Below, one piece after another: positions 6,572-12,188 of a stretch of 12,188 nucleotides of DNA. Made by a program: the position numbers and the translations under genes. Each line of letters starts with the position of its first letter. Position 1 is the first letter of the stretch. The stretch is from contig JAILBG010000134.1 of assembly GCA_024681215.1 (NCBI GenBank), forward strand, positions 1 to 12,188, read 5' to 3'. The DNA is from RUG563 sp024681215 (GTDB taxonomy: Bacteria; Bacillota; Clostridia; Christensenellales; Aristaeellaceae). A model generated the notes under the pieces. The model saw nothing but the letters and a program-made list of their open reading frames with translations, was not told where the DNA came from and ran no database searches.

Positions 6572-7351
6572 GTGGACGCGCAGACTATTTGGGGCATCCT
6601 GATCCCCTTCCTGGGCACCGGCTTGGGGGCGGCCATGGTGTTCTTCCTGAAACAGCATGTTTCCGCCGGCGTGCAGAAGGCCCTGACCGGCTTTGCGGCA
6701 GGGGTCATGGTGGCGGCCTCCTTCTGGAGCCTTCTGCAGCCCGCCCTGGAAAGCAGCGCTCCTCTGGGATCGCTGGCTTTCCTGCCCGCGGCCGTGGGCT
6801 TTCTCATCGGCATGGGCTTCCTGCTGGCGCTGGATATGCTGACCCCGCATATGCACATGGATAAGCAGCATGAAGGGCCGCAGAGCAGGCTCAGGCGCAC
6901 CACCAAGCTGATCCTGGCCGTCACGCTGCACAACATCCCCGAGGGCATGGCGGTGGGCGTGGTGTACGCCGGCTTCCTATCAGGCGGGGCGGGCATCAGC
7001 GCCGCCGGCGCCCTGGCGCTGGCCATCGGCATCGCCATTCAGAACTTCCCGGAGGGAGCCATCGTTTCCATGCCGCTGCTGGCGGAGGGCATGCCCAGGG
7101 GCAGGACCTTCCTGATGGGGGTGCTTTCCGGCGCGGTGGAGCCGGCCGCGGCAGTCCTTACGCTGCTGGCCGCGGGGCTGGTAACGCCGGTGATGCCCTA
7201 TTTCCTGGCCTTCGCCGCCGGGGCCATGATGTATGTGGTGGTGGAGGAGCTGATCCCCGAAATGTCGGAGGGAAAGCATTCCAATGTGGGCACGGTCGCC
7301 TTCGCCATGGGCTTTGTGGTGATGATGATCCTGGATGTGACGCTGGGATAA
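6572..7351 (+). CDS. ZIP-family divalent metal transporter (ZupT/GufA-like)
   Basis: This 259-residue polytopic protein of the ZIP family would move divalent metal ions (Zn, Fe or Mn) into the cytoplasm. About eight hydrophobic segments are visible. The two metal-site helices carry the family motifs HNIPEG (120-125) and QNFPEG (157-162), followed by VEPAAA (189-194) and VEELIPE (224-230). A short histidine-containing cytoplasmic loop, HMHMDKQHEG (93-102), lies between segments 3 and 4, where ZIP proteins often have a metal-sensing loop. Start is a GTG with GGAGGA seven bases upstream; both lie at the end of the permease gene, leaving only three bases between the genes. It is the last gene of the plus-strand arm and ends before a strong terminator. 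Substrate preference cannot be read from sequence; coupling to FTR1 and P19 genes suggests iron. Confidence 0.92.
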   Translation: MDAQTIWGILIPFLGTGLGAAMVFFLKQHVSAGVQKALTGFAAGVMVAASFWSLLQPALESSAPLGSLAFLPAAVGFLIGMGFLLALDMLTPHMHMDKQHEGPQSRLRRTTKLILAVTLHNIPEGMAVGVVYAGFLSGGAGISAAGALALAIGIAIQNFPEGAIVSMPLLAEGMPRGRTFLMGVLSGAVEPAAAVLTLLAAGLVTPVMPYFLAFAAGAMMYVVVEELIPEMSEGKHSNVGTVAFAMGFVVMMILDVTLG

Positions 7352-7400
7352 GGCCCGGAACGCCCTGGATCTGTCCCGGCTGGATATTCCAAGGCAAAGA

Positions 7401-7437
7401 AAAACCGCGCAGCGGCTGAAGCTGCGCGGTTTTCGTT
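7401..7437. terminator. Bidirectional intrinsic terminator between convergent ZIP and Hsp20 genes
   Basis: AAAACCGCGCAGC (7401-7413) and GCTGCGCGGTTTT (7421-7433) form a perfect 13-bp stem with a 7-base loop. On the plus strand TTTTCGTTT follows the GC stem. On the minus strand TTTTTCTTTG follows it. It can therefore end the metal-transport operon rightwards and the Hsp20 gene leftwards. Confidence 0.9.
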
Positions 7438-7497
7438 TGGGGTGAGGGAGGCCGCTCTTTCGTCACGGCCGGCCTCCCGCAGATTCGCCGTTATTCT

Positions 7498-7965
7498 TTA
7501 CTGTTCCTTCGTCTCCTCCGCCGTCCCACGGCCGATGGCGATGCGGCGGGCGCCGGGCGCCTTGACGGGCTCCAGCTTGGGCAGGGTGACGTACAGGATG
7601 CCGTTCTTATAGTCGGCGCTGATGCGGTCCTGGTCGATGCCCTCCAGGTTGAAGGAACGGCTCACGTGGCCCACCCGGCGTTCGCTGTAATAGGCCTTTT
7701 CGTCGCTGCGCTCGGACTGCATGTCGGCGGAGATGGTGAGGGTGTCGTTTTCCACGCTCAGATTGATCTGATCCTCGGTGACGCCGGGCAGCTCGGCTTC
7801 GATGGTGTAATCCTTCTCATTGTCGTGGATATCCACCCGGAAGCCCACGTTGCCCATCCAGTCGTTCATATCGAAGAACGAACGGAAGAAACGGTCGTCA
7901 AACAGGGAAGGCGTGCGGCGCGCGGTCATATCGCGGTGATTGCGGTAAGGCATCATGGTATACAT
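7498..7965 (-). CDS. Hsp20 / alpha-crystallin family small heat-shock protein
   Basis: This is an ATP-independent holdase chaperone that keeps unfolding proteins soluble. The alpha-crystallin domain is complete: the start near FRVDIHDNEKDYTIEAELPGV, the middle NDTLTISADMQSERSDEKAYY, and the C-terminal signature RSFNLEG..RISADYKNGILYVTLPKLE with the conserved A-x-x-x-N-G-[IV]-L. An N-terminal arm rich in Met, Phe and Arg (FDDRFFRSFFDMNDWMGN) precedes it, as usual for oligomer assembly. A short C-terminal tail with RRIAIGRG supplies an IxI-like anchor. I place the start at 7965 (155 residues), because AGGAGG lies nine bases before it; an ATG at 7974 directly abuts AGGAGG with no spacing and is a poor start. 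The gene is monocistronic, with its own CtsR-type promoter and the shared bidirectional terminator. Confidence 0.94.
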   Translation of the reverse strand: MYTMMPYRNHRDMTARRTPSLFDDRFFRSFFDMNDWMGNVGFRVDIHDNEKDYTIEAELPGVTEDQINLSVENDTLTISADMQSERSDEKAYYSERRVGHVSRSFNLEGIDQDRISADYKNGILYVTLPKLEPVKAPGARRIAIGRGTAEETKEQ

Positions 7966-7987
7966 AACATTCATCCTCCTTTGATCC

Positions 7988-8002
7988 CGGGGCGCGGCCC
8001 CG
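7988..8002 (-). promoter_or_regulatory. GC hairpin in the Hsp20 leader next to the ribosome binding site
   Basis: CGGGGC (7988-7993) and GCCCCG (7997-8002) form a 6-bp stem with a 3-base loop, seven bases upstream of the AGGAGG site in an untranslated leader of about 80 bases. It does not pair with the AGGAGG itself, so it is not a classical thermometer; a role in message stability or ribosome access is speculative. Confidence 0.3.
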
Positions 8003-8055
8003 CTTAGCTTTGATTTTTCATCCGTCAGGCTTCATTCTTCCCACCTTACGCCCAT

Positions 8056-8084
8056 AGTATACCTGAAAGATCAAAGAAGGTCAA
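8056..8084 (-). promoter_or_regulatory. Promoter of the Hsp20 gene
   Basis: On the minus strand, TTGACC (8079-8084) and TATACT (8056-8061) are separated by exactly 17 bases, each one mismatch from the housekeeping consensus. This places the start of transcription near 8049, giving a leader of about 80 bases. The -35 is embedded in the CtsR-like heptads. Confidence 0.85.
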
Positions 8085-8085
8085 A
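8069..8085 (+). promoter_or_regulatory. CtsR-like heat-shock operator
   Basis: GATCAAA (8069-8075), GAA, GGTCAAA (8079-8085) is a tandem heptad matching the CtsR consensus RGTCAAA-NAN-RGTCAAA with one mismatch, A for G or T at the second base of the first heptad. It covers the -35 and part of the spacer of the Hsp20 promoter, the expected place for a repressor that releases on heat stress. No ctsR gene is in the window. Confidence 0.7.
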
Positions 8086-8156
8086 ATACGGACTTGCAGT
8101 GTCTCATACTCATTGTTTTAGGCTTTTTCTGAATATTTTGCGATTTTTCACGGTAT

Positions 8157-8189
8157 TTTAAAACCCCCGCGCGCAAAACCGTGCGGGGG
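8157..8189 (-). terminator. Intrinsic terminator of the DUF6273-glycosidase gene
   Basis: Read on the minus strand, CCCCCGC (8183-8189) pairs with GCGGGGG (8164-8170); one mismatch and two further pairs close a loop rich in T. TTTTAAAA follows immediately. It begins about 20 bases after the stop codon of the upstream gene. Between it and the Hsp20 promoter (8086-8156) is an AT-rich spacer in which I see no gene. Confidence 0.75.
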
Positions 8190-8209
8190 ATGGCCGGGGC
8201 GGAAAAATG

Positions 8210-9988
8210 TCAGTCTGCGGGCTGCACTTTTTCGGAATATCCGATGCCCAGCACCTCGTTGACCAGACGGTGGTTCTGGCCGCCGAAATTGCCGCTTTTG
8301 TTGATCTGAACGCCCATCAGCACCATGGCGGCCGTGCCGCCGCCGTCCAGATTGATGGCGTTCAGGCAGCCCAGCTCCTGCATTTTCTGGGCCAGCCAGA
8401 TGCAGGACTGGCCGTGGCCGCTGCTGCGGCCTTCCACCACGACGGCGATGTAATGGCCGGGCTCCGCGGTGCCGAAGGCGGTGCGGGGCTGGAAGGTTTC
8501 CCCGAACTGTTTGGAACGGACCGAGATTTCGCCATCCTGCACCAGGATGGGGCCGAAGGACAGGGTGTCCGTGGCGCCGGAAGCAAGGATTTCTTTCCCG
8601 GTCTGATCCTTGGTGACGAACACCCGGACGGAGCCGTCGGGATACAGCGCCATGATGTCCAGGGGCGGATAGGCCTGGGACGCGGGGTTCTTCTGCTTTT
8701 CAAAGAGGATCTCCCCGTTCCGGATCACCAGGCCCAGGGAGCCGCCGCCGTCGGGATCGTGGGTGCGGGCCACGCGGTAAATGAAATGGTCGGAATTGAT
8801 GGCGAATACCAGATGATTCGCCGCCACGATCTCGCCGGGGAACTTCCATTTGTTTTCATGCCAGTCGGTAATCAGCTTTTCGTCGTAATGATAGGGACGG
8901 AAAAGCTGGCCGGGATCCCGGGAATAAATGTGGGCCTCGTACCAGACGGTTTCTTCCTTTTTGGCGTTGGGTGCGCTGCGGCGGTTGATCTCGATGCGCA
9001 GCGTCTGGGAAGCGTACAGCCACAGGCCGTTTTCCTCATCCGCAAGATAAAACTCCTCCTCGCCCTCCGGAAGGAAGCCTTCCGCCGTGAGCGCGGGGAA
9101 GCGCGGGTCCGCTTCCACGGCGGACGGAGGGAACGCTTCGGCGGGCGCGGGCTCCGGTTCCGCCGTGGCTTCCGGGGCGGGGGCTTTGGTGGGCGCGGCG
9201 GAGACTTCCTCCGCCCCGGCGCTCAGCACCCATGGATCGGCAAACGTGCCGCTGCCGCCCGCCAGGGTCAGCACGGACAGATCGATATACACCGTGGGGC
9301 GCACCCCCAGATCGCTGTTGCCGGTGGAGATGCGGCCGATCTTGCCTTCGTCCATGATCCGGCGGTGCTCGTGGGGATAATCGGCGGAACGGGTGCGGCT
9401 CCACCAGGGGCTGTATTTGAAGCCGCCCTTCTGATACTTGAACAGATGGGGCTGATTGCGCTGTTCCTTCCAGAAGTTGGGGGCGGGCAGTTCAAAAATC
9501 GGAGGGTCCACCGCCACGCTGGCGTAGGGCGTGCCCTCGCAGAGCCGGTCGTTATTGGACGCAAAGCCGATGGAAGCGTCCTTCATTTCATCGGAGGTGA
9601 TCAGCGTCACCCGGGCGTTGTCTTCCGTGCGGACCAGCAGGGCCGACTGCTCCCCGGCGGAGAAGGCGTCGTTGATGAAAACTTCATTCAAGTACTTGTA
9701 AAGATCGCTGCTTTCCCAGCCGGTGTAATGCTGGTAATCCCCGTGGATGGGAGCGGCGAAGAGCAGGTATTCGCTCAACAGCCAGGCTTCGCCGTTCCCG
9801 GCTTTCAGCACCCGCCAGAGGATGGGCTTCACCGTGCCGTCCTCCTCGGTGGGATAAGATCCGAACAGGACGTAGCGGTGGCCTTCGGCGCGGGAATAGC
9901 CGGTGATGTCCGCCGCGCCCTCCGCAGCGGCGAACGAGGGCAGCGCCAGGATCAGCGCGAGCAGCAGGATCATCGGTTTCATTTTCAT
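8210..9988 (-). CDS. Secreted DUF6273 / phosphodiester glycosidase (NAGPA-type) fusion protein
   Basis: This is an exported protein of 592 residues with two domains. From 9988 the N-terminus MKMKPMILLL..FAAAEG is a Sec signal peptide. The first domain (about 35-258) fits DUF6273: VLFGSYPTEEDGTVKPILWRVL, WLLSE, then GWESSDLYKYLNE.F...AFSAGEQ, and VRPTVYIDLS near the end. A Pro/Ala/Glu-rich linker follows (about 260-290). The C-terminal part (about 310-590) fits the NAGPA phosphodiester-glycosidase family, with the hallmark LNAINLDGGGTAAMVL and RTAFGTAEPGHYIAVVVEGRSSG before it. Such enzymes remove sugars from phosphodiester linkages on glycoconjugates or exopolysaccharides; the DUF6273 role is unknown. 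I choose 9988 because GAGGG lies six bases before it; ATG 9994 directly touches that site. It has its own promoter and terminator and follows spoVAE on the same strand. Exact substrate is not inferable. Confidence 0.88.
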   Translation of the reverse strand: MKMKPMILLLALILALPSFAAAEGAADITGYSRAEGHRYVLFGSYPTEEDGTVKPILWRVLKAGNGEAWLLSEYLLFAAPIHGDYQHYTGWESSDLYKYLNEVFINDAFSAGEQSALLVRTEDNARVTLITSDEMKDASIGFASNNDRLCEGTPYASVAVDPPIFELPAPNFWKEQRNQPHLFKYQKGGFKYSPWWSRTRSADYPHEHRRIMDEGKIGRISTGNSDLGVRPTVYIDLSVLTLAGGSGTFADPWVLSAGAEEVSAAPTKAPAPEATAEPEPAPAEAFPPSAVEADPRFPALTAEGFLPEGEEEFYLADEENGLWLYASQTLRIEINRRSAPNAKKEETVWYEAHIYSRDPGQLFRPYHYDEKLITDWHENKWKFPGEIVAANHLVFAINSDHFIYRVARTHDPDGGGSLGLVIRNGEILFEKQKNPASQAYPPLDIMALYPDGSVRVFVTKDQTGKEILASGATDTLSFGPILVQDGEISVRSKQFGETFQPRTAFGTAEPGHYIAVVVEGRSSGHGQSCIWLAQKMQELGCLNAINLDGGGTAAMVLMGVQINKSGNFGGQNHRLVNEVLGIGYSEKVQPAD

Positions 9989-10021
9989 AAACATCCCTCG
10001 ACTTTGTATGGATTACGTCTC

Positions 10022-10050
10022 AGTATACCATATATGGGAGGGATTCACAA
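10022..10050 (-). promoter_or_regulatory. Promoter of the DUF6273-glycosidase gene
   Basis: On the minus strand, TTGTGA (10045-10050) and TATACT (10022-10027) are exactly 17 bases apart. The spacer contains a perfect 10-base palindrome, CCATATATGG (10028-10037), directly against the -10. The leader would be roughly 25 bases. It lies just downstream of the spoVAE stop, so this gene can be read independently of the sporulation operon. Confidence 0.65.
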
Positions 10051-10068
10051 GGGGAAGAAGGGGCCGCG

Positions 10069-10431
10069 TCAAAAATCCTTGGGCCGCGGACGGAACAAAA
10101 CCGCCGCCAGGAAGCCGAAAAACACCGCGGCGGCGATGCCCCCGGCGGTGGCGGCGAGCCCGCCGGTGAACGCCCCCAGCAATCCCGTTTCCTGCACCGC
10201 CGAAATGGCTCCCTGGGCCAGGGCGTGCCCGAAGCCCGTCAGCGGCACCGTGGCCCCGGCGGAGGCGAAGCGCGCCAGAGGCCCGTAAAGCCCCAGGGCG
10301 CTCAGGGCGGCCCCGGCGGTGATGTACAGAACCAGGATCCGGGCGGGGGTCAGCTTGGTTTTCAGGATCAGCACTTCGCCCAGGGCGCACAGCGCGCCGC
10401 CCGTGAGGAAAACCTTCAGGTACGTCAGCAT
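10069..10431 (-). CDS. spoVAE: Stage V sporulation protein AE (SpoVAE)
   Basis: This 120-residue inner-membrane protein is a subunit of the SpoVA complex, which carries calcium-dipicolinate into the developing forespore and lets it out at germination. The length is close to Bacillus SpoVAEB (about 116). It begins MLTYLKVFLTGGALCALGEVL and has about four hydrophobic segments. The segment ASAGATVPLTGFGHALAQGAI (57-77) parallels GAGTVVPITGFANAMVSPAM in SpoVAC, the paralogous subunit two genes upstream. The ATG is three bases past the spoVAD stop; its AAGGAG site (eight bases upstream) lies inside the end of spoVAD, so translation is probably coupled. No spoVAEA or spoVAF-like gene follows; the next gene is an unrelated secreted protein with its own promoter. 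I see no terminator after the stop. Confidence 0.94.
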   Translation of the reverse strand: MLTYLKVFLTGGALCALGEVLILKTKLTPARILVLYITAGAALSALGLYGPLARFASAGATVPLTGFGHALAQGAISAVQETGLLGAFTGGLAATAGGIAAAVFFGFLAAVLFRPRPKDF

Positions 10432-10434
10432 CCT

Positions 10435-11442
10435 TCATTCTCCTTCCAGACAGATCACGTGGGCCACGCCGGGGATGGTTTCCCCCTGCTGGGCGCTGGT
10501 GGGGGACAGCAGCGCGCCGGTGGCCATGAAAAGCACCCGCTTCCATTCTCCGGAATGCAGCCTGGGAAGGATCAGGGCGCTCAACACCGTGGCGGAGCAG
10601 CCGCAGCCGCTGGCCCCGGCGTGCACGTCGTCGCGGCCGTCGAAAACGCACAGGCCACAGTCCAGGTACATTTCGTCCGTCAGCGGATGCCCCTGCTTCC
10701 GCATCAGTTCCTTGAGCAGATGGGAGCCCACGCCCCCCAGGTCCCCGGAAATCACCCGGTCGTAATCCCCGGGGGCGGTGCCGGTATCGGAAAAGAAGCG
10801 CAGCAGCGTGTCCGCCGCGGCGGGGGCCATGGCCGCTCCCATGTTGTTCACGTCGCTGATCCCCAGATCCACCACCCGGCCCACGCAGGCGCTGGCCGCC
10901 CGGGCAAGGCCGCGGCCGGTCCGGGACATAAGGCACGCCCCCGCCCCCGTGACCGTCCACTGGGCGGCGGGGGTGCGCTGATTGCCGTATTCCAGGGGAA
11001 AGCGGTACTGGCGCTCGGCGGTGGCGCAATGGCTGCCCGCGGCGCACAGGACGGGATCGGCAAAGCCGCCGTCTGTGAGGATGCTGCCCAGGATCAGTGA
11101 TTCCGCCATGGTGGAGCAGGCGCCGTACAGCCCCAGGAAGGGGATCTCCAGCGCCCGGGCGGACAGGGACGCCGCCATGATCTGGTTTTCCAGATCGCCT
11201 CCCAGCAGGGCCTGCACTTTTTCCGCCGGCGTCTTCGCCTTTTTCAGGCAGATCCCACAGGCGGTCTGGAACATTTTTCTCTCCGCCTGCTCGAAGCTCT
11301 TCTCTCCGTAAGCCGGGTCGTCCAGCACCAGGTCGAAATCCCTGCCCAGGGGCCCGCGGCCCTCCTTGGGCCCGGTGACGGCGGCGGAAGAAAGGATGCG
11401 GGGCCTGTGCTCAAATACGAGGGTGGATCTGCCTGCGCGCAT
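10435..11442 (-). CDS. spoVAD: Stage V sporulation protein AD (SpoVAD)
   Basis: This 335-residue protein has the thiolase-like fold of SpoVAD, the membrane-associated subunit that binds dipicolinic acid on the spore inner membrane; Bacillus SpoVAD is about 338 residues. Family hallmarks are visible: the opening FEHRPRILSSAAVTGPKEGRGPLG (10-33), LLGGDLENQI (79-88), GLYGACSTMAESL (104-116), CAAGSHCATAERQYRFPLEYG (133-153), DLGISDVNNMGAAMAPAA (192-209) and GDYDRVISGDLGGVGS (225-240). The frame stays open about 490 bases further upstream, but that part is spoVAC read in the wrong frame. ATG 11442 has GGAGG six bases upstream and is where family homology begins. It lies between spoVAC (11-base gap) and spoVAE (3-base gap) in one transcript. 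Confidence 0.97.
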   Translation of the reverse strand: MRAGRSTLVFEHRPRILSSAAVTGPKEGRGPLGRDFDLVLDDPAYGEKSFEQAERKMFQTACGICLKKAKTPAEKVQALLGGDLENQIMAASLSARALEIPFLGLYGACSTMAESLILGSILTDGGFADPVLCAAGSHCATAERQYRFPLEYGNQRTPAAQWTVTGAGACLMSRTGRGLARAASACVGRVVDLGISDVNNMGAAMAPAAADTLLRFFSDTGTAPGDYDRVISGDLGGVGSHLLKELMRKQGHPLTDEMYLDCGLCVFDGRDDVHAGASGCGCSATVLSALILPRLHSGEWKRVLFMATGALLSPTSAQQGETIPGVAHVICLEGE

Positions 11443-11453
11443 GGAACGCCTCC

Positions 11454-11915
11454 TTACCAGCGGAAGAAATAATACAGGATGCCCACGATCACGGAGGAGG
11501 CGATGCCGTACACCAGCACCGGCCCCGCGATGGTGAAGAGCCTGGCGCCGGTGCCCAGCACCCAGCCTTCCGGCTTGAATTCCATGGCTGGGGACACCAT
11601 GGCGTTGGCAAAGCCGGTGATGGGCACCACGGTGCCCGCGCCGGCGTAACGGGCGATGCGGTCGAATACCCCGACGCCGGTGAGCAGGGCGGTCATGAAT
11701 ACCAGGGCGATGGAAGCCGCCGTCTGGGCGGCGGACAGGGGCAGCGACAGCCAGCGCTGGGCGGCCTCGGCGATCCACTGGCCCAGCAGGCAGATCGCGC
11801 CGCCCACCCAGAACGCCCGCAGGCATCCCAGGCCCAGCTGGGATTTGGGGGTCAGGCGGCGGACCAGCTGGGCGTATTCCCGGATCAGGGCTTGCTTTTT
11901 TCCGGATTGCTGCAC
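11454..11915 (-). CDS. spoVAC: Stage V sporulation protein AC (SpoVAC)
   Basis: This 153-residue integral membrane protein is the SpoVA subunit reported to act as a mechanosensitive channel for dipicolinate release in Bacillus, where it is about 150 residues. A cytoplasmic start (KKQALIREYAQLVRRLTPKSQL) is followed by four or five hydrophobic segments and ends GILYYFFRW. The conserved GAGTVVPITGFANAMVSPAMEF motif (about 92-113) is present and is shared with SpoVAE. The start is GTG at 11915, with AAGGA six bases upstream; the nearby ATG at 11921 is out of frame. The operon promoter is to the right of the window; in Bacillus the operon is driven by forespore sigma G, which is assumed but not seen here. 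Confidence 0.96.
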   Translation of the reverse strand: MQQSGKKQALIREYAQLVRRLTPKSQLGLGCLRAFWVGGAICLLGQWIAEAAQRWLSLPLSAAQTAASIALVFMTALLTGVGVFDRIARYAGAGTVVPITGFANAMVSPAMEFKPEGWVLGTGARLFTIAGPVLVYGIASSVIVGILYYFFRW

Positions 11916-12034
11916 AGAGCATCCTTCCTTTCATTGCGGATGGGGGGAAGCGTCGGCGTAAGGGGGCGGCAGATTTCCCGGCAGCCGGGGCGGGGCAGGC
12001 GGTCCAGCGGATGGGGGAACAGGCGCACGCCCAT
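11885..12034 (-). CDS. Candidate small ORF between spoVAB and spoVAC, unknown function
   Basis: A 49-residue frame starts at an ATG (12034) with GGGAGG nine bases upstream, inside the end of spoVAB, and ends 31 bases inside spoVAC. The product, beginning MGVRLFPHPLDRLPRPG, has eleven prolines, many basic residues and three cysteines, with no signal peptide or membrane segment. It fills the 124-base gap in an otherwise tightly packed operon. I recognise no family. A GC-rich gap can give such a frame by chance, so it may only be a leader that sustains translational coupling, or not be expressed. Confidence 0.3.
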   Translation of the reverse strand: MGVRLFPHPLDRLPRPGCREICRPLTPTLPPIRNERKDALCSNPEKSKP

Positions 12035-12039
12035 TTTTA

Positions 12040-12188
12040 TCAGCCTCCCGTCAGGCCGGCGAACAGCGCGCCGGCGGTTTTTCCGATGGCCAGGGCCAGG
12101 GCGGCGACGCGCATATCGGCGGTGATGCTCAGCCGGTCGAACAGCGCGGGCACCACCTCGATGGCCTCGGTGAGCCCGGCGGCCAGCA
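12040..12188 (-). CDS. spoVAB: Stage V sporulation protein AB (SpoVAB), C-terminal end only
   Basis: The last 48 residues are visible and the rest lies past the right edge. The fragment, starting LAAGLTEAIEVVPALFDRL and continuing RVAALALAIGKTAGALFAGL, fits the C-terminus of SpoVAB: a membrane segment with ALTE-(x)n-P, then a second segment with a conserved GK. Its position directly before spoVAC matches the Bacillus order AA-AB-AC-AD-AE. SpoVAB is an integral membrane subunit of the dipicolinate channel. The TGA stop (12042-12040) is 124 bases before the spoVAC start. The identification rests on a short stretch plus synteny. Confidence 0.75.
   Translation of the reverse strand, partial: LAAGLTEAIEVVPALFDRLSITADMRVAALALAIGKTAGALFAGLTGG

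Noticed and set aside
4241..6931. A very long minus-strand open frame (896 codons) opposite the permease and ZIP genes
   Set aside because: Its product is low-complexity, rich in His, Gln and Gly, as expected from reading GC-rich codons antisense. The plus-strand frames carry clear ABC permease and ZIP motifs.
7988..8002. RNA thermometer of the Hsp20 message
   Set aside because: The hairpin near the ribosome binding site does not pair with AGGAGG, and I found no other leader segment complementary to it.
7966..8209. CIRCE element (HrcA operator) upstream of Hsp20
   Set aside because: No TTAGCACTC-N9-GAGTGCTAA repeat is present; the only heat-shock-type site is the CtsR-like tandem heptad.
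8207..10288. A 693-codon plus-strand open frame opposite the DUF6273-glycosidase gene
   Set aside because: It resembles no family and is compositionally an antisense shadow. The minus strand has a signal peptide, two recognised domains, a promoter and a terminator.
11443..11934. N-terminal extension of the SpoVAD frame
   Set aside because: The extra 164 codons are spoVAC read in another frame. Family homology and a well-placed GGAGG fix the start at 11442.
1..12188. tRNA, rRNA, CRISPR array, insertion sequence or phage genes
   Set aside because: None of the sequence hallmarks (regular spacer-repeat arrays, terminal inverted repeats with transposase, conserved RNA cores) were seen on either strand.

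Overview
The window looks like chromosomal DNA of a GC-rich, endospore-forming member of the Clostridia, probably uncultured or gut-associated. The evidence is a spoVA sporulation operon, a CtsR-type heat-shock operator, strong GGAGG ribosome binding sites throughout, GC-rich codon use and signal peptides of Gram-positive type. No tRNA, rRNA, CRISPR, transposon or phage gene was seen. Coding density is high; no gene-free stretch exceeds about 250 bases.

Left block (1-7351), a divergent metal-uptake locus. Reading leftwards from a regulatory gap at 2887-3138 are an FTR1-family iron permease with a duplicated extracellular domain, a P19/Tp34-type periplasmic iron-binding protein, and the start of a polytopic membrane protein that resembles the FetA/DUF2318 partner and runs off the left edge. 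Reading rightwards are a small AraC-type regulator consisting only of the DNA-binding domain, a MacB/LolD-type ABC ATPase, a large two-module FtsX-like permease and a ZIP-family metal transporter. The last three are tightly packed and probably translationally coupled. Together they resemble the FetMP plus ABC iron systems known from Campylobacter and uropathogenic E. coli, rearranged as a divergon with an added ZIP transporter. The gap between the arms carries three exact TTAG-N6-CTAA dyads and a fourth degenerate one, plus three direct repeats of TRATATTGAC. This unassigned operator array is the most distinctive signal in the window.

Middle (7352-8209). A bidirectional terminator separates the ZIP gene from a convergent Hsp20 gene. 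The Hsp20 gene has a near-consensus promoter whose -35 lies inside a CtsR-like tandem heptad, so it is probably repressed by an off-window CtsR. An AT-rich spacer and a terminator for the next gene follow.

Right block (8210-12188), all on the minus strand. In transcription order: the end of spoVAB, a doubtful 49-residue small ORF, spoVAC, spoVAD, spoVAE, and then a secreted DUF6273 / phosphodiester-glycosidase (NAGPA) fusion protein with its own promoter. SpoVA proteins move calcium-dipicolinate into the forespore and release it on germination. No terminator is visible after spoVAE, so the fusion gene may also receive sporulation transcription.
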